Source: Sipunculus nudus
Taxonomy: Eukaryota > Annelida > Sipuncula > Golfingiida > Sipunculidae
Length of the DNA stretch: 64,000 nt
Assembly: GCA_026874595.1 (NCBI GenBank)
Contig: CM049320.1
Span: 7,941,464 to 8,005,463, forward strand
Direction of reading: 5' to 3'
In this document: positions 12,626 to 25,033 of the stretch, piece after piece
Numbering within the stretch: the first letter of the stretch is position 1
How the letters are laid out: every line of letters begins with the position of its first letter
Made by a program: the position numbers and the translations under genes
Notes under the pieces: model-generated
Seen by the model: only the letters and a program-made list of their open reading frames with translations
Told to the model about the DNA's origin: nothing
The model's database searches: none

Positions 12626-13589
12626 AAAACCAGGCTACTGCCATGACCTTTCAGCGTGATGTACAAGTCACATTTTGCTAAGGGGGAAATACTGGGCCAA
12701 TCCGGGATTCGAACTCATGTCCGTCGTTCCAACCGTTTAAGCGAGAAAAGCAAGCTTCACTAGCAAGCAGTTCGGTCCGCTTTTATGCGCAACCCGTAAC
12801 AATATAAACAAACATATATTAACTGCATTTTTTAGCTCAGCTGACTATAAGTCATCTGAGCTTACAATCGTGGGCCTGTCCGTCGGCTGTCTGTCCGTCT
12901 GCTAAACTGGCACATTTTGAATCGTTGGACCTAAGAATCTGAAACTCGGCATACAGTTGGACGTCCCCAAAATCTCCTACCAAATCGAAAATTTAGTCAC
13001 CAGGACTTCGTTCCTTCGAGATATTAAGGAAAAGCTCCGTTTTCCATTAAAACCCCATTGTTACACTTCATATGACTGCCTCATATCGAAACCACTGGTC
13101 TGTTTTTGATCATATCTAGTATGCACACGCTTCCATACATTTCCTATGTACATATCAAAGGTTAGGTCAGTATTGCGTAATTTGTTGAAGTTATGGCCGA
13201 AACATAATGCATATTGTAAAAAAAATCAAGAAATATATTTGCTCACTTAACATAAGAATTGCTTAAGCTAGAGACTTTTTTTTTCAGGGATATAACTTCA
13301 TTTAATAAAGATTCAAATGTATACCAAACATTATATCGGAATTTTTGAAATTTTATAAGTCATTCGCAATAATATATAAAATTGGTACCTTAAATTTTGC
13401 CCAAATTTGGCCATGTGCACTGTAAGCACTGTTGATTTAAATTTCATATCATGCACACATAAGGATTTCAGCTTCTAAATTGTGAAATTTGAAAGGAATT
13501 GTCCTTAAAAATGTAGCTTTTATTGAAGTTTTTATGACACCATGCCACACCTATAGGCAATATTGAAGCCCCTCTATGTGTCCCCTTTA

Positions 13590-13690
13590 TGACCTTTCAG
13601 GCCAATTATGCAAGCGTGAAGCGAAGCATACTCTGCATCCAGTCAGCTCTTAGGTGGCTTCAGCTGGATCTAACTGTCCAACCCCCCTCC
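13590..13690. other. GC-richer segment conserved between element copies
   Basis: GACCTTTCAGGCCAATTATG followed by CGTGAAGCGAAGCATAC and CTGTCCAACCC is matched on the opposite strand at about 58945-59035 more closely than its surroundings. In the frame reading NYASVKRSI the partner reads NYARLRRGI, but the partner's frame has stops further on. It could be a captured exon, an RNA structure or a protein-binding region. The function is unknown. Confidence 0.4.
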
Positions 13691-14652
13691 TCTAGCAGTT
13701 GTTTTTGCCAAAACATAACAATAAACAATTATTTTAAAACTATTCATTGGTTTCTAATAACTACTTTAAGAAAAATTAATGGAAAAGAAATTTTATAGTT
13801 AATGAGTAACAGATAATAACTTGTAATTACTAATGTTTTATGGATCTTCCATGGATGGCCGAAAATGAAAATGTTTTCCAAATGACACCATGTGGTCACC
13901 GTTGGGTATTTTCATTTCTATCATAAATAAAATAAATAATTAATTAAAATTGTTGTTTACTATTAGGGATTATATGAAGCAAATGAATGATAGACAAGGA
14001 TGTGGTTGATTATATGAAATTAATCTAAATTTCCAGGTCTTTTCCAGGTGTTTAATTTGTTGGTTTACATTTATAACAAAATTAATATATATAAATATAT
14101 GTCAAAAATTTAATTTATTATTCACACAAGTGCTCATTAAAGATGTCAATATGTTTGACTAATGACATTGAGACCCATGGCTGTATCAGCTGTTACATGA
14201 TACTAGGTAAATTACCAAAATCCAGTTTGCTCCTTGTATAATATATTGGGTGCTTTGATCTTTGGGTTATTTATATGGGTAGTTTCCCAGCTGAGATTAC
14301 TTTTCTTTTTTTATAAATGTTTGAAAAAAAAATCTTCAAATGTGATAAAAAATCAGATCTTCGACAAGTTCTCATTATGATGTCTATAATGTTAATAATT
14401 ATCATAGGTCTTGCTATGTTTAGTATGAAGACAGTAATGTGACAGTAAAAAAATGAATACAATAGTTTTTTTTCAAATAAATTAAAACTATAAAACAAGG
14501 TTCTTATGATCGTTATTTAAATTTTTGAAATTTGTATATAATTGTATTTGAAATTGAATACAAATATTCAATAGTTCGATCATGAAAATGAATATAAATA
14601 CTAATACAGGTAAAAAGAAAGCATTTAAAATGCGAGTGCAAAATTTTCAAAA

Positions 14653-14680
14653 TGTATTCATGAATGCATTCATGAATACA
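14653..14680. repeat. 28-bp perfect palindrome
   Basis: Perfect palindrome centred on ATGCAT, reading TATTCATGAATGCATTC and its mirror. A 24-bp version lies at 58263-58286 at the homologous place in the sister element. It can form a hairpin or cruciform. Confidence 0.9.
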
Positions 14681-15138
14681 TTTTATAATATTATTTAATT
14701 AATCATTTTTTCCCAATTATATAAGTTTTAAAAAAAATCTTTCATCTGATACTGATGGCCCCAAAAATTGCAATAAATTTTTAATAAATGGTTAAATTCT
14801 CATATCAGTTGTGTTAGTGCCACTCTTAGGTATGGATTACCTGTAATTATTGAATTACAGTAAACTTTGTAAAAAGCATGATAATTAACATGCAATGTAG
14901 ATAAAGTTTTTAGGCCAAGTCAAAGCCTGTGTGACAAAAGCACTCCTGTAAATAATAGAAACGAGATCTGTCCTCTTCCCTCTCAAAAGATTTTGTCAAA
15001 ATCTTTACATAACTTGAGTTAAACGCCACCATCCTCATAAATCTGCTTATATTACCACACAAAACCAACAGTTGTCTACATCATATTTTATTATCATAAA
15101 TAACAGCTGAGCGCCTTGACCCATGTGTCCCTTTTTCA

Positions 15139-15237
15139 GAAAAAACTAAATTGCAGTGAGTAAACATGGCGACATTATAAACAAGTATTAAACCTGATAC
15201 AGCTACAAAATCATACAGATTGCAGTCTTGTTTTATT

Positions 15238-15293
<56 letters not shown>

Positions 15294-17006
15294 CATATGG
15301 TTCTAAGAATATATTACTTTTTGTGCAATATTTGATCTCCTTTAAAGACCGCAGCTTTATTGAAAATGCTTTATATATAGAAGTGCCTTGTAAATAAAGC
15401 TGTGACAGGAATGAACCACGCAGTTATTTAGACGCTTAAGGGTAATCTCTCTATACAAGCAATACTCGGCATTAGCTGACTGGTCAGATACAAGAGGTAC
15501 TAAAACGTTCAGTTTACTCAGTTTCTAATGGTCCAGTAATGAAAAGTTCAAGACACTGCCATTGGTTCAAGAATCTCAAAGCCTGAATGAACGTGGCGAA
15601 CTTCTCGGCCTGTTATCAAACACGGGTTCGTTTGTTTGAAGTGTATTTTACGGGAAGTGGGGGACTTAATCGAGCGAGGAAAGGTAATTAACTTATTGTT
15701 TCAAATCACCACTTCTCTGTTATATAAGTACACTACATTCTTCTAGCGCGCTATCCAGGGGCGGAACGGTACCATAATTCAGGACTTGAACACTCTACAG
15801 TATGTACCTTGCATGGACTATAGAGTACCTGATACCGATATGATAAGGGACAACAAAATTAATCGAAAGACAAGAGTAGCCACAGATGGAATTTATGATT
15901 GTCTAGGTCTGGTCTTTAAATGCTTTCCAGATTCTTGAAGTGGTCTGGTGTTAGATAATTAAATGGGTCCAATCACTTATCTGGCCTTTATAAACTAAAG
16001 GTAATCCCTTGGAGCTTTAAAAAAAATAGGCCGAAAAACGAGGATATCACCACACACAGGCTGTTTAGTTTGTTTATATCAACGTGTTTATATAATAGGT
16101 GGGATCCCGTAAAAAATCAAAACAAATTCAAAAAGGGCATCTAGTGGCAAGTCAGATATTCCTGAGCTTTGCAAATGGCATTTTGCGAAAAGTGACCTTT
16201 CTGCCTCCGCATATATGCCACCTACCACGTTAGGTTACATGTTTTTCACGTTTGTCAACAAAGCTGTGTTTACAAACACGTTGTTGATAAACAAGTTCAT
16301 ACATCCTTCAGGGAAGCGTTATAAGAACTTTTCATAACCAGAATTACCATTAGATCATTTATATATACACAGGGGAAGCCAGCAATCACATAAATTGTTT
16401 TTCAAAGGTAGGTGAATGGCAACCTTTAAGTCTCTAGGCCGTTTCAATTATATTGTTGTCCAAATATAGACTGCATGTCTTGACCTTAACATACATTACC
16501 AAAGGTATACTGTTTTACACGGCACGGTTTGGCAAAATTCCATGTGTCTAGTTAGAAAAATTTTACGCATGTAAAACAATATTAATGTTTACAATATATG
16601 CCACATTCAACGTGGGTCATTTTACGGCCATCACAGCACATATAATCTTTAAGATTGTCAATTTTTATATTTATTATTCAATTTTTTCCCGATTGTGCGT
16701 CCCGCCAAAATTTCAATTAGGTCAGATAAACAGATTTTCGTGGTTACTCACATATATATTATATCACATATATATTTTTAATTTATTAAAAATGCTAACA
16801 TATTATCCGTTGGTGTGATCCATGTATAGTTGCTGATAGAAGCCGTGTTAGATCGCCGCCCTTAGGGCACTCATGGCATGACTCCCCTTAGTACATAACC
16901 AAAAATAAAATAAATAAATAAATTAAAAATAAAACAGTCACTTCCGAGGTGTCGCTATAGAGGAGTTCCGTGACAGAAGTAAAGTGCAACCAGGGTCAGT
17001 TATAAT
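15139..17006. other. non-coding with (ATT)n-(TA)n tract
   Basis: Contains a compound microsatellite at 15230-15290. An A-rich AAATAAAATAAATAAATAAA tract at about 16904 may be the tail of a lost element. No exon recognised. Confidence 0.45.
15230..15290. repeat. compound (ATT)n(TA)n microsatellite
   Basis: Seven or more ATT units run directly into about 19 TA units. Confidence 0.95.
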
Positions 17007-18020
17007 TGTATCCGCCAAAACAGAGTTTTCAGTCGGCCGCCGCCGCCGCCGCCTAGGTTTCCGGAGAACTCCTCCGTAACCACTGGGCAGAATTTTTATA
17101 ATTTCGGAATTATAATCGGGTCACATGTAAACTGCTGCGCCCTCATTTTTGGTTGACCTCTGACCTTTCCTCTCTGCCCATCGTCCATTTGTGCGTCTGT
17201 TTCCACACATGAACCCACATATCTCGGGAACCGGTTGACCGATCAGGCTTAAAATTTTGCACAAATGTAGCCCTTGGATATCTTTTTAACATACACTAAA
17301 AATGGTGGCGCCATCTGAAACCACTTTTGCACAACGTCCATCTGTTCATCTGCCTTGGGATAAAATTACTCATATCTCTGCATTGGTTGAACTTATCCTC
17401 CAGATATTTTGCATGTGTAATTGTGTATACATCCTGGACAGCTTTCTTGATTTTATGACAGGTGGCGCCACCTACATTAACTTTACTCTGCGGAAATAAC
17501 ATCCAAATAACCTCATATCTCGGGAACCGATTGGGCCAAAATTTTGCATGTGTATAGAACTCACTTACCTCTTTATCATAGGCAAAACTGGTGGCGCCAC
17601 CTGCAACCATTTTGCTCAGCGTCCGTCTGTTTGTCTGCCGTGGGATAAAATCACTCATATCTCGGAAATGGTTTGACTTATCTGCCTGTTATTTTGCAAG
17701 TTTATACATCTTTAATTGTTTCTGGATTTTGCGACAGGTGGCGCCACCTACATTAAGTTTACGCTCCAGACATCCAGGCTTGTATCTCGGAATTGGTTTG
17801 CTGTACCCTCCTGAAATTTTGCATGTGTATAGATGTCACATAGCTCTTTATTATACGCAAAACTGGAGGCCCCACCTGCCACCTTTCTTGCACAGCGTCC
17901 TTCTGTTTGTCTGCTGTGGGATAAAATCACTCATATATAAGTAGTGGTTTGACTTATTGCATATTTATACAACTTGGACAGCTTTCTGGTTTTTGTGGTA
18001 GGTGGCGCAACCTATAACAC
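17007..18020. mobile_element. TIR-type element with GGTGGCGCCACC half-units, copy 1
   Basis: Starts at about 17008 with GTATCCGCCAAAACAGAGT, the terminus also seen on both ends of 36880-37970. The interior is a tandem series of alternating half-units. Each pair carries ATATCTCGG..., GGGATAAAATCACTCATATC and CAGCGTCC..CTGTTTGTCTGC blocks around GGTGGCGCCACC-like palindromes at 17304, 17461, 17590, 17737, 17865 and 18001, spaced about 127-157 bp apart. A matching right terminus is not visible, so this copy is truncated or degenerate there. Frames opened across the units are not genes. Confidence 0.6.
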
Positions 18021-18620
18021 ATTTCGGCTGCGGGTCTGCATTCGTGCAGCGATCACACGGTGCCTCCCCTGTGACGACCATGAAAATTAGGACAAGGTTA
18101 GAATAAATATCAGGTACTCAGTCTTTCACCTGTGACTAAAGGACAGTTTTTTTTTAATCGGTCGTATTGGGGATCTGGCTCAAACTCGGAGAGAAGAATG
18201 AAAAAAGGAGAAATTGAAAAATTCTGAAGGATGATTATGCATTCTTGTGATATAGGCAAGCCCCCTACCCCCCCCCCCCCCCCCCCCGCCCCGGAATGAA
18301 GAAAGGCAAATAACAAGAAAAATCTCGGCCAAAAATATTGTTTTAGAAATAAATCACTCTTTACTAAAACCTTCGGCTTAAAAAAACAAATAATCTGTAT
18401 TAAATATAGGCCAAAACGCATTTACTTAGGCCTACATGGTCGAGTACTCGGATTCGAAAAATGGGTTAGAATTATATTTTAAAAAAATCATCGATATGAA
18501 TGAATGATTGATTGATTTAGAAATATAAGGCCTCAGGCCTAAAGATACACAAGTGCATATGTCATACAGTGTTTGAAATAACTAAATATACAACAAAGTA
18601 TCGAACAACAAAAATAACAA

Positions 18621-18625
<5 letters not shown>

Positions 18626-18667
<42 letters not shown>

Positions 18668-18725
18668 TATTATTATTATTATTATTATAACAATAATAAT
18701 GATAATGATAATAATAATAAATAAA
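18626..18725. repeat. (TAA)n then (TTA)n inverted simple repeat
   Basis: About a dozen TAA/AAT units are followed directly by about seven ATT/TTA units, then further TAA units. The TAA and TTA blocks are complementary and could fold into a hairpin. Confidence 0.9.
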
Positions 18726-18896
18726 TAAATAAGTAAATACACAAATGATAACTTATAATATATGCATTCAAAAATGTCAGTAAAAGAAGATCACCATGAA
18801 GAGGTTATTTCAACCATGTACATATACACGCAAAAGATCAGTTGATTAATATATGCAAGCATGTAGATACATTCATATACATTCATATATATATGC

Positions 18897-18899
<3 letters not shown>

Positions 18900-18941
<42 letters not shown>
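18900..18941. repeat. (TA)n microsatellite
   Basis: About 20 uninterrupted TA units. Confidence 0.95.
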
Positions 18942-18943
<2 letters not shown>

Positions 18944-19041
18944 GTATATATAATACATATACATACCTGTATACCCATAACAAATAAAAAAATGATTGGT
19001 ATTTAAATGGAGTATATCATGATGATAACTTATTATATGCA

Positions 19042-19114
19042 GGGAAACTGCAGAGGTTCAAACCTGGGAGCTCCAACTCCATAGTTCAAAGCTTTAACTA
19101 TTCAGCAACATCCC
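19042..19114 (-). other. tRNA-like remnant, possible SINE head
   Basis: On the minus strand a 73-nt segment begins GGGATGTTGCTGAATAG, has an A-box-like GCTGAATAGTTAAAGC, a B-box-like GGTTTGAACC and ends TTTCCC, which can pair with the 5' GGGA. The T and anticodon stems do not fold cleanly, so I call it a tRNA-derived remnant and not a working tRNA. Confidence 0.3.
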
Positions 19115-19432
19115 ATACCGTGAGCACACTCCCTTTCATTTAATATACCAGCTGTTACTTATTCTTTCACAAAAGGAGCAACCAGCCTTTTCCCTGACAG
19201 AGGCCTGATATAGATTAACTTCGAATGAAAGACAAAATCCAATCATCATTTGTTTATTTCCTATCCTTAGATTTTTTTTAGTAAACATTTAAAATCATTT
19301 TGGAATTCTGAAAAGCAGGTTAGCTGGGTCTATACAGAAACCTTTATTTGGTTGTATAAAATAGGACTAATATTTTTTCGCCGCCAAAGTCTATTCGAAA
19401 TCTGAAGAAAAATTAAGCTATATCTAATTGCC

Positions 19433-19765
19433 TCCGCCAGGAGGGTATGCGTTCATCCCCGTTCGTGTCTGTGTGTTCGTTTCAAGTTCTTGTACACACC
19501 ATCACTCAATAACTCATAATTAAGCAATCATGAACGGAACCTCATGATTTTTTTTCATTGCATTTCTGGAACGGGCCAATGAAAAATAGATTTGATTTTG
19601 GTGTTGATCCGGGCACACAATCCGGATTCAGGAGCGTCATTAAGGAACATCGACAAATATGTAATGTTGTATGCACGAATGAAGCTGGGAATATGGGAAT
19701 ATGGGAATGAATCAATGCAAACACTGTTTTGGGAGAATCCTACAATATGGACCCCCCCCCCCCCA
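19433..19765 (+). repeat. dispersed repeat family G, copy 1
   Basis: Starts AGGAGGGTATGCGTTCATCC and runs through AACTCAT...CAATCATGAA, ATTTCTGGAACGGGCCAATG, TTTTGGTGTTGATCCGGGCA and CAATCCGGATTCAGGA to a poly-C run at 19751-19764. The same block order occurs at 48925-49240, in part at 53005-53150, and inverted at 26770-26965. Confidence 0.6.
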
Positions 19766-20600
19766 CAAGAATGCAGATTCAAGATTTCTATATTATTTTT
19801 TTTGTAAACTGTCAAGATAAACAGAGCTTGGTATGATTTCCTTCGAAGGCAGTGTTGCATGGGAAAGCCATCGGTATCCGATATTAAATTGTTTATGAGA
19901 CCACGTGGTCTATTTCCCATATCTTCATGAGTATAAAAGGACAAAAGAAACACATTTTGTGCGTGATCGATTGCCTCGGGACTGCCAGAGACAAACAACA
20001 CGGAAACCCCATCTATCTTTTTATCATTACCGGGCCCGAGGCAGAAACAGACAAGAAGAGGTCCTATATATTTCAATTAAAATACATTAAGTGATTGCCA
20101 ACAATATATTAATTGCTTATGTTAGTGTAACGTCATATTTTGGCTCCGGAAGTATAATTGATCTAGGCTATAGAATGACTAATAATTAATTAATTATGAT
20201 ATAACAGAATTCATATTTATTATTATATAGATGTTATGTCTCCAGTCTTAACTTGCACTTGGGTGCAGTAAAGGCCTATATACATTCGTATTTATTAAGA
20301 TTGTAATATTAGCCCTATTTATATATTTCTAATCATCTAAAATCAGGCCACTCACATAAAAAAAAAAAACTCGCGGAATGTTTCTGTTTCCTCGTACCAT
20401 TTGTTTGCGTAATGTTGCCTTCTGATGCTATCGCTCCTATCCCATTTACTAAATCATTACTTGTGGTAATGATGCAACATTCTCAATAATTGAATGTGAA
20501 TAAAACATTGTTCATATGCAAATTTTGAAGCATCAAAGCACACTTTGTGTCCTTCATATATATTCTGGCAGAATTTCACGTATGTCGGTTTAAAACAGAA

Positions 20601-20649
<49 letters not shown>

Positions 20650-21182
20650 GATGGCTAAATGTGTTTTCAGTCAAGAGTCCGTAAAGAACAATTTATATAT
20701 AATTAATATCAACTCGCTATGTTTTCTTCCTTAGAGTTTCACTATAATCAAATGAGTCACGGGTTCACCAGAACAATGAGGCCCCTAGGGCAGACGAATG
20801 CCTCTAGCCGTCACCCAGACAAAATAGATTATCAAATTCACAAATAAATATATAAATAACATTTTTTAATATTATGATGATTCGGAACACCTTTAAAATT
20901 GACAGGATTGTTCCGTAAATCATATTCCTACACTGATTATCATAAAAATATAGTAATAAACTTTTCCGTAAGATTGAAAACAGACTTTAATAAAACACCG
21001 CGTACCCTTGATAATAAGCATATGTTAATATAAGTTCAATTTTGTCAAATTGTGTATATGTTGTATTGTCCTCGTGGTATCCATTAAACGAAACCTGAAG
21101 AAGTAAAACTGAACGAGAATACTCCATTGTAGGACATTCAGATAGTATATTTATTAGAGAACCGTAACTAATCCTGAAATAA
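19766..21182. other. non-coding with (CT)n
   Basis: A (CT)n tract lies at 20602-20645. The 173-residue minus frame at 19555-20076 overlaps repeat G and shows no family features. No gene is supported. Confidence 0.4.
20602..20645. repeat. (CT)n microsatellite
   Basis: About 22 uninterrupted CT units. Confidence 0.95.
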
Positions 21183-22413
21183 ACTAGTGGCCCATGGGCC
21201 ATGACGCTCAGCTGAATTCAAGGAATGTTGAACAATGAGCAAAATGACTGCCAGAGTGCAAACAAATCATGAATTTTGTGAAGAGTCCTTAGAAATAGGT
21301 TTCAGTGGGCTTTTGGACAGATGACAACTTCATTTGAAGGTCTCATAAATAGAAAAAAAATACTAAAAAATTTGATAAAAATACAGGAACTGATGAAACA
21401 CTCCATGATCAATATATATCCAAAGAATCATGGCTATTAAGGCATTAGTTATTCAGATACTGGAGCTTTTGTTTGTATCAAATTTTTAATTATTCTGAGG
21501 GGTACTTACTACGAAGGATAAGGGCAACATAGACCTATTTCATGTTTTCACAGAGATTTTTCATGGATCTCCCTTGATGTCAAGTTAGAAGAATCCAGGT
21601 CTAGCGGTTACGATTTGTGCCCTGTTAACAGATGACAGCTTCTTTGAAGGTCTCAAAAATAAAGAAAAAATTTGTAAAAATTGGAAAAAAATACAGGTGG
21701 CGCCACCAGTCTGCAGGAACTGATGGCACACTCCATGACCAATATCCATGCAAAGAATCATGGTGATCAATGCAATAGTTATTCAGATACTTGAGCTTTT
21801 GTATCAAATTTTGCATTATTCTGGGGGGGGGGGGGGGGGTACTTTGGAGCCCCATAGCTCAAAGGATATGGGTAACAGAGACCTAATTTCAGGTTTTCAA
21901 GGAGATTTTTCATAGACCTCCCTGGATATTAAGTTTGAAGATTCCAGGTCCAGTGGTTACGATTTGTGCCCTGTTAACAGATGACAGTTTAATTGCAGGT
22001 CTGAAAAAAAAGAGAAACAATTTGTAAAAATTGGAAAAATATATAGGTGGCGCCACAAGTCCGCAGGAAGTGATGGAACATCCCATGATCAATATTCATG
22101 CAAAGAATCATGATGATCAATGCAGAAGTTATTCAGATACTTGAGCTTTTGTATCAAATTTTGCATTATTCTGGGGGGGGGGGGGTACTTCGGAGCCCCA
22201 TAGCTCGAAGGATATGGGTAACAGAGACCTAATTTCAGGTTTGCAAGGAGATTTTTCATGGACCTCCCTGGATTTCAAGTGAGAAGATTCCTAGTCTAGC
22301 AGTTACGATTTGTGCCCTGTTAACGGACAACCGGACGGCCGGACGGACGGACAGACGACGGACAAAGGGTAATCGCTATAGCTCAGATGACTTTCAGTCA
22401 GCTGAGCTAAAAA
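21183..22413 (+). mobile_element. complete pearl-like element, three core units
   Basis: The left end is ACTAGTGGCCCATGGGCC then ATGACGCTCAGCTG. The core is three tandem units of about 340 bp, each with ATCAATATCCATGCAAAGAA, TATTCAGATACTTGAGC, GGATATGGGTAACAGAGACC, AATTTCAGGTTT and TACGATTTGTGCCCTGTTAA. Units two and three carry GGTGGCGCCAC at 21696 and 22046, and it is deleted in the first. A CGGACGGACGGACAGACG tract follows, then the right-end hairpin at 22379-22409 (TAGCTCAGATGACT / AGTCAGCTGAGCTA). This layout matches what is known of bivalve pearl elements. No ORF. Confidence 0.75.
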
Positions 22414-22499
22414 AGGAAGGATGGCAACTTTTCACCGATTTTTTATATTCAGCTGATAATCAAAACTTGTGACATCAGTATCAACTCAGACGTTTACAC

Positions 22500-22502
<3 letters not shown>

Positions 22503-22564
<62 letters not shown>
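22503..22564. repeat. (GA)n microsatellite
   Basis: About 30 uninterrupted AG units, just downstream of a pearl-like element. Confidence 0.95.
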
Positions 22565-22565
<1 letters not shown>

Positions 22566-23680
22566 AAAATGGACCAAGAATTAATTTGTACCACACATTG
22601 GGTTTGCTGCGGTTGATTGTAAATTATGAATAACTTCATAATTTATGTAGATGATCTAAACAAACAGATCAGGGTGGTTTTCGACGTTTGCACTGACACA
22701 ACCTATATTACTGACAACCCATATGCCCTTACATTTGTTATTACCAAAACACTGATGACTGGTCGGCTTAGTCTCCAATACGATTGCAAATTTAGTTTGA
22801 AACTGTGTAAAAATGAGGATTATGCAGAGTACCTATACAGTCTCATACAAATTATGATATAAATTCTAAATCAATCCAAGCAACAATTCTTGAGACATTG
22901 GTGAAAGTTTATCTCAGACCGACTCAAAATATATTGATTTATAATACTGCAGCAGTGTTTCTGTAATCATGCTGACCCGTTACACTCAGCTTTACTCTTC
23001 AAATCAATAATTTTCGGTGAAGTATTGTCTCTTTATCAACACATATCACATAATCAAAACAGCGTCAATGAAAACACTGGTAAGCGACCATATAAACATA
23101 TTATTAAACTTTAAGTTTTCATTCGGGTTGTGATTTCTGTGTAACTGATACAATGGCAATGCAAACATGCATAGGAACTGGATTCAAATGTATGTTAAAA
23201 TAATCTTTTTTAAACCTGCAACTGGCCAAGCGTGATACGTTTATATATATCTAGGTCACCATTTGTATGTTTCTAAAGCAATAAAAAAATTGTTTCAGTT
23301 TTGAAATTTTATTTAGCATTATTACAAGGAAAATATCAATGGGATTTCAGCAACAGCAACCCATTGTCAACCTTATCTGAGACCATGATTTCAGCTGCAG
23401 CCCTCGTTCCTCTGACTCGGCCATTGATTGGTCGGCTTCCCCGTCGAGGCCGACTTCTCCACGGAAATTTCCTTATCGATCTGTATCAAGCCACGACTCT
23501 GTAAGCAGCGTATTATTATAAACTGATACATTAGAAAATTAAGAATTCTAGAAATTTGGACATAATTGAGTGTAGTGCTGCCACTGTCTATTTCCCGAAA
23601 TAGATTAACTTTACAACTATAACTAAAGTATTTTATTCTGATATTACGTGGTAATCTTTCGCCATCTATTCTCTATTATG

Positions 23681-23682
<2 letters not shown>

Positions 23683-23735
<53 letters not shown>
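23683..23735. repeat. (TA)n microsatellite
   Basis: About 26 uninterrupted TA units. Confidence 0.95.
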
Positions 23736-23738
<3 letters not shown>

Positions 23739-24366
23739 TTGTAGAGATTTCAGAAGTGTTAGGATCTACCTATATTTTGGAGGATTAAAAAGAATTTTTC
23801 TCACTGCCTGGTGGACTGGAGACCATTGCAGTACATTCTCCCGTTTGGCTTTTACCACAACTCAAGTTAGGCTTACCGACTAATTTAAACATTTCAAATT
23901 TAACTTTTCCGAATATATATATTTGTCAAATTGGCTCAAACGCTGACACGACTGCTATTATTTATCAGAACATATGAGACGTCCGAAGTACCACCATTCT
24001 TCAATAGCTGACTACTAGAGACATCTTTTGGCGGCGATTGACACTAGCACACTGTTAGAAGTAAAGGTTTTCTATAAGAGAGTTCCACAAAACCCCGAGT
24101 TTCCAGTTTAAAAAAATCTTTTCGTTGACGCGCAAAGGGTTTTAAGATATAACTTCCTGCGTTAAACCTATTTTATTTTGACAAACACCCTTTAGGAAAC
24201 TTAGACATATATTTTCTCTAAATGCCACAGGTTAGCGCCGCCCACACGTACGAATAATTTTCGGATATACCCGAGTGTCACCGGCTGTTATATCACGTGA
24301 TTTTTTATGCATGTGCATCGAACCCATCACCATGTGCTTTTGAAGCAAGCTACATTGACAGTGGAT

Positions 24367-25033
24367 GAAGAAAGATTCTTCCTCTCAGATCCGACATTAC
24401 CAACCTAAATTCAGGCAGTTTATTATATTTTAGTTCTCTGAATGTTAATTAATACCATGTTTGATGTTGTGATAGCCTAGATTTAACAACACAATGTGGT
24501 AGTGCTGTAAAAGAAGCTGGCACGGTCATTCATGCAACAGACGCAAGATGGCGAAGGGTCAGTAGGGATCTTAGAGGCGGCGTTCCATTTTAACAGCGGT
24601 ATCCTTTTTTTTCTTTTTTTTTTCAGCGAATTTTAACCAAATTTTACAGACAGTTTACCAAATAAGACTTGAATGAATGTGAACAATTATTGGTGTTAGT
24701 AAAAATTTGTAGAATTTATGGCAAGTTGAAAACCAAGGAGTGTTTTAAGCAGGGACCTTGCCAGACGCGGCCTATTTCCTGTGGCTTAAGACTTGAGTAC
24801 AGGGTGAAAACATTCACCGTATCGGCGATGTTCAGCAGAAGATATTTTTTTTTCTGAAAGGACTGAAGTTTTTTTACATGCCATAAAGGTGTAAAAGGTT
24901 TTTGTTGAATTAAAAAGGTTTCTAAAAGTTGCACCACATTCCACATTGTGTTGTTTAACATGAAATCAAGAAAACTAAAAACTGTCTGCACTTACGCTAG
25001 TAATATCGGGTCTGAGACGAAGAATCTTTCTTC
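24367..25033. mobile_element. MITE with 36-bp terminal inverted repeats
   Basis: The left arm (24367-24402) starts GAAGAAAGATTCTTCCTCTC. The right arm (24998-25033) is its inverse with 4 mismatches in 36. The 667-bp interior has no meaningful ORF. No target-site duplication is visible, so the transposon superfamily is unknown. Confidence 0.65.

Larger units (their letters stand above)
12831..15138 (-). mobile_element. full-length pearl-like (Helitron-like?) element, one core unit
   Basis: In minus orientation the left end is at about 15104-15138 (degenerate CCCATGGG, then GCTCAGCTG) and the right end is the hairpin at 12833-12864 (TAGCTCAGCTGACT / AGTCATCTGAGCTTA), preceded by a GTCCGTC tetranucleotide-like tract. 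It aligns end to end by eye with 57865-60498 in the opposite orientation. Shared landmarks are GGCCAAGTCAAA..CTGTGTGACA, CACACAAAACC, the 28-bp palindrome, ATGATAGACAA, the GC-rich segment near 13590-13690, and the core with AACTCGGCAT. Copy 2 has two core units where this copy has one. No transposase was found, so it is non-autonomous. Confidence 0.7.
18021..19432. other. non-coding, simple-repeat rich
   Basis: Contains poly-C (about 18268-18287), a TAA/TTA tract (18626-18725), (TA)n at 18900-18941 and a tRNA-like remnant at 19042-19114. No exon recognised. Confidence 0.5.
22414..24366. other. non-coding, GA and TA tracts
   Basis: Contains (GA)n at 22503-22564 and (TA)n at 23683-23735. A GC-richer patch at 23390-23500 has short open frames on both strands but no supported splice pattern. 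The 78-codon frame at 22626 is unrecognised. Confidence 0.4.

Noticed and set aside
12650-12790. GGATTCGAACTC, a B-box-like motif on the minus strand
   Set aside because: No A box or cloverleaf at the right distance. At best an old tRNA-derived fragment.
19555-20076. 173-codon minus-strand ORF with a hydrophobic start
   Set aside because: Its second half lies in dispersed repeat G and its first half shows no family motif, splice support or compositional shift.
23390-23505. GC-richer patch with ATG-led frames on both strands (plus 23301-23504; a short minus frame near 23430)
   Set aside because: The minus frame has a weak donor and the plus frame has no identifiable second exon. There is no family similarity.
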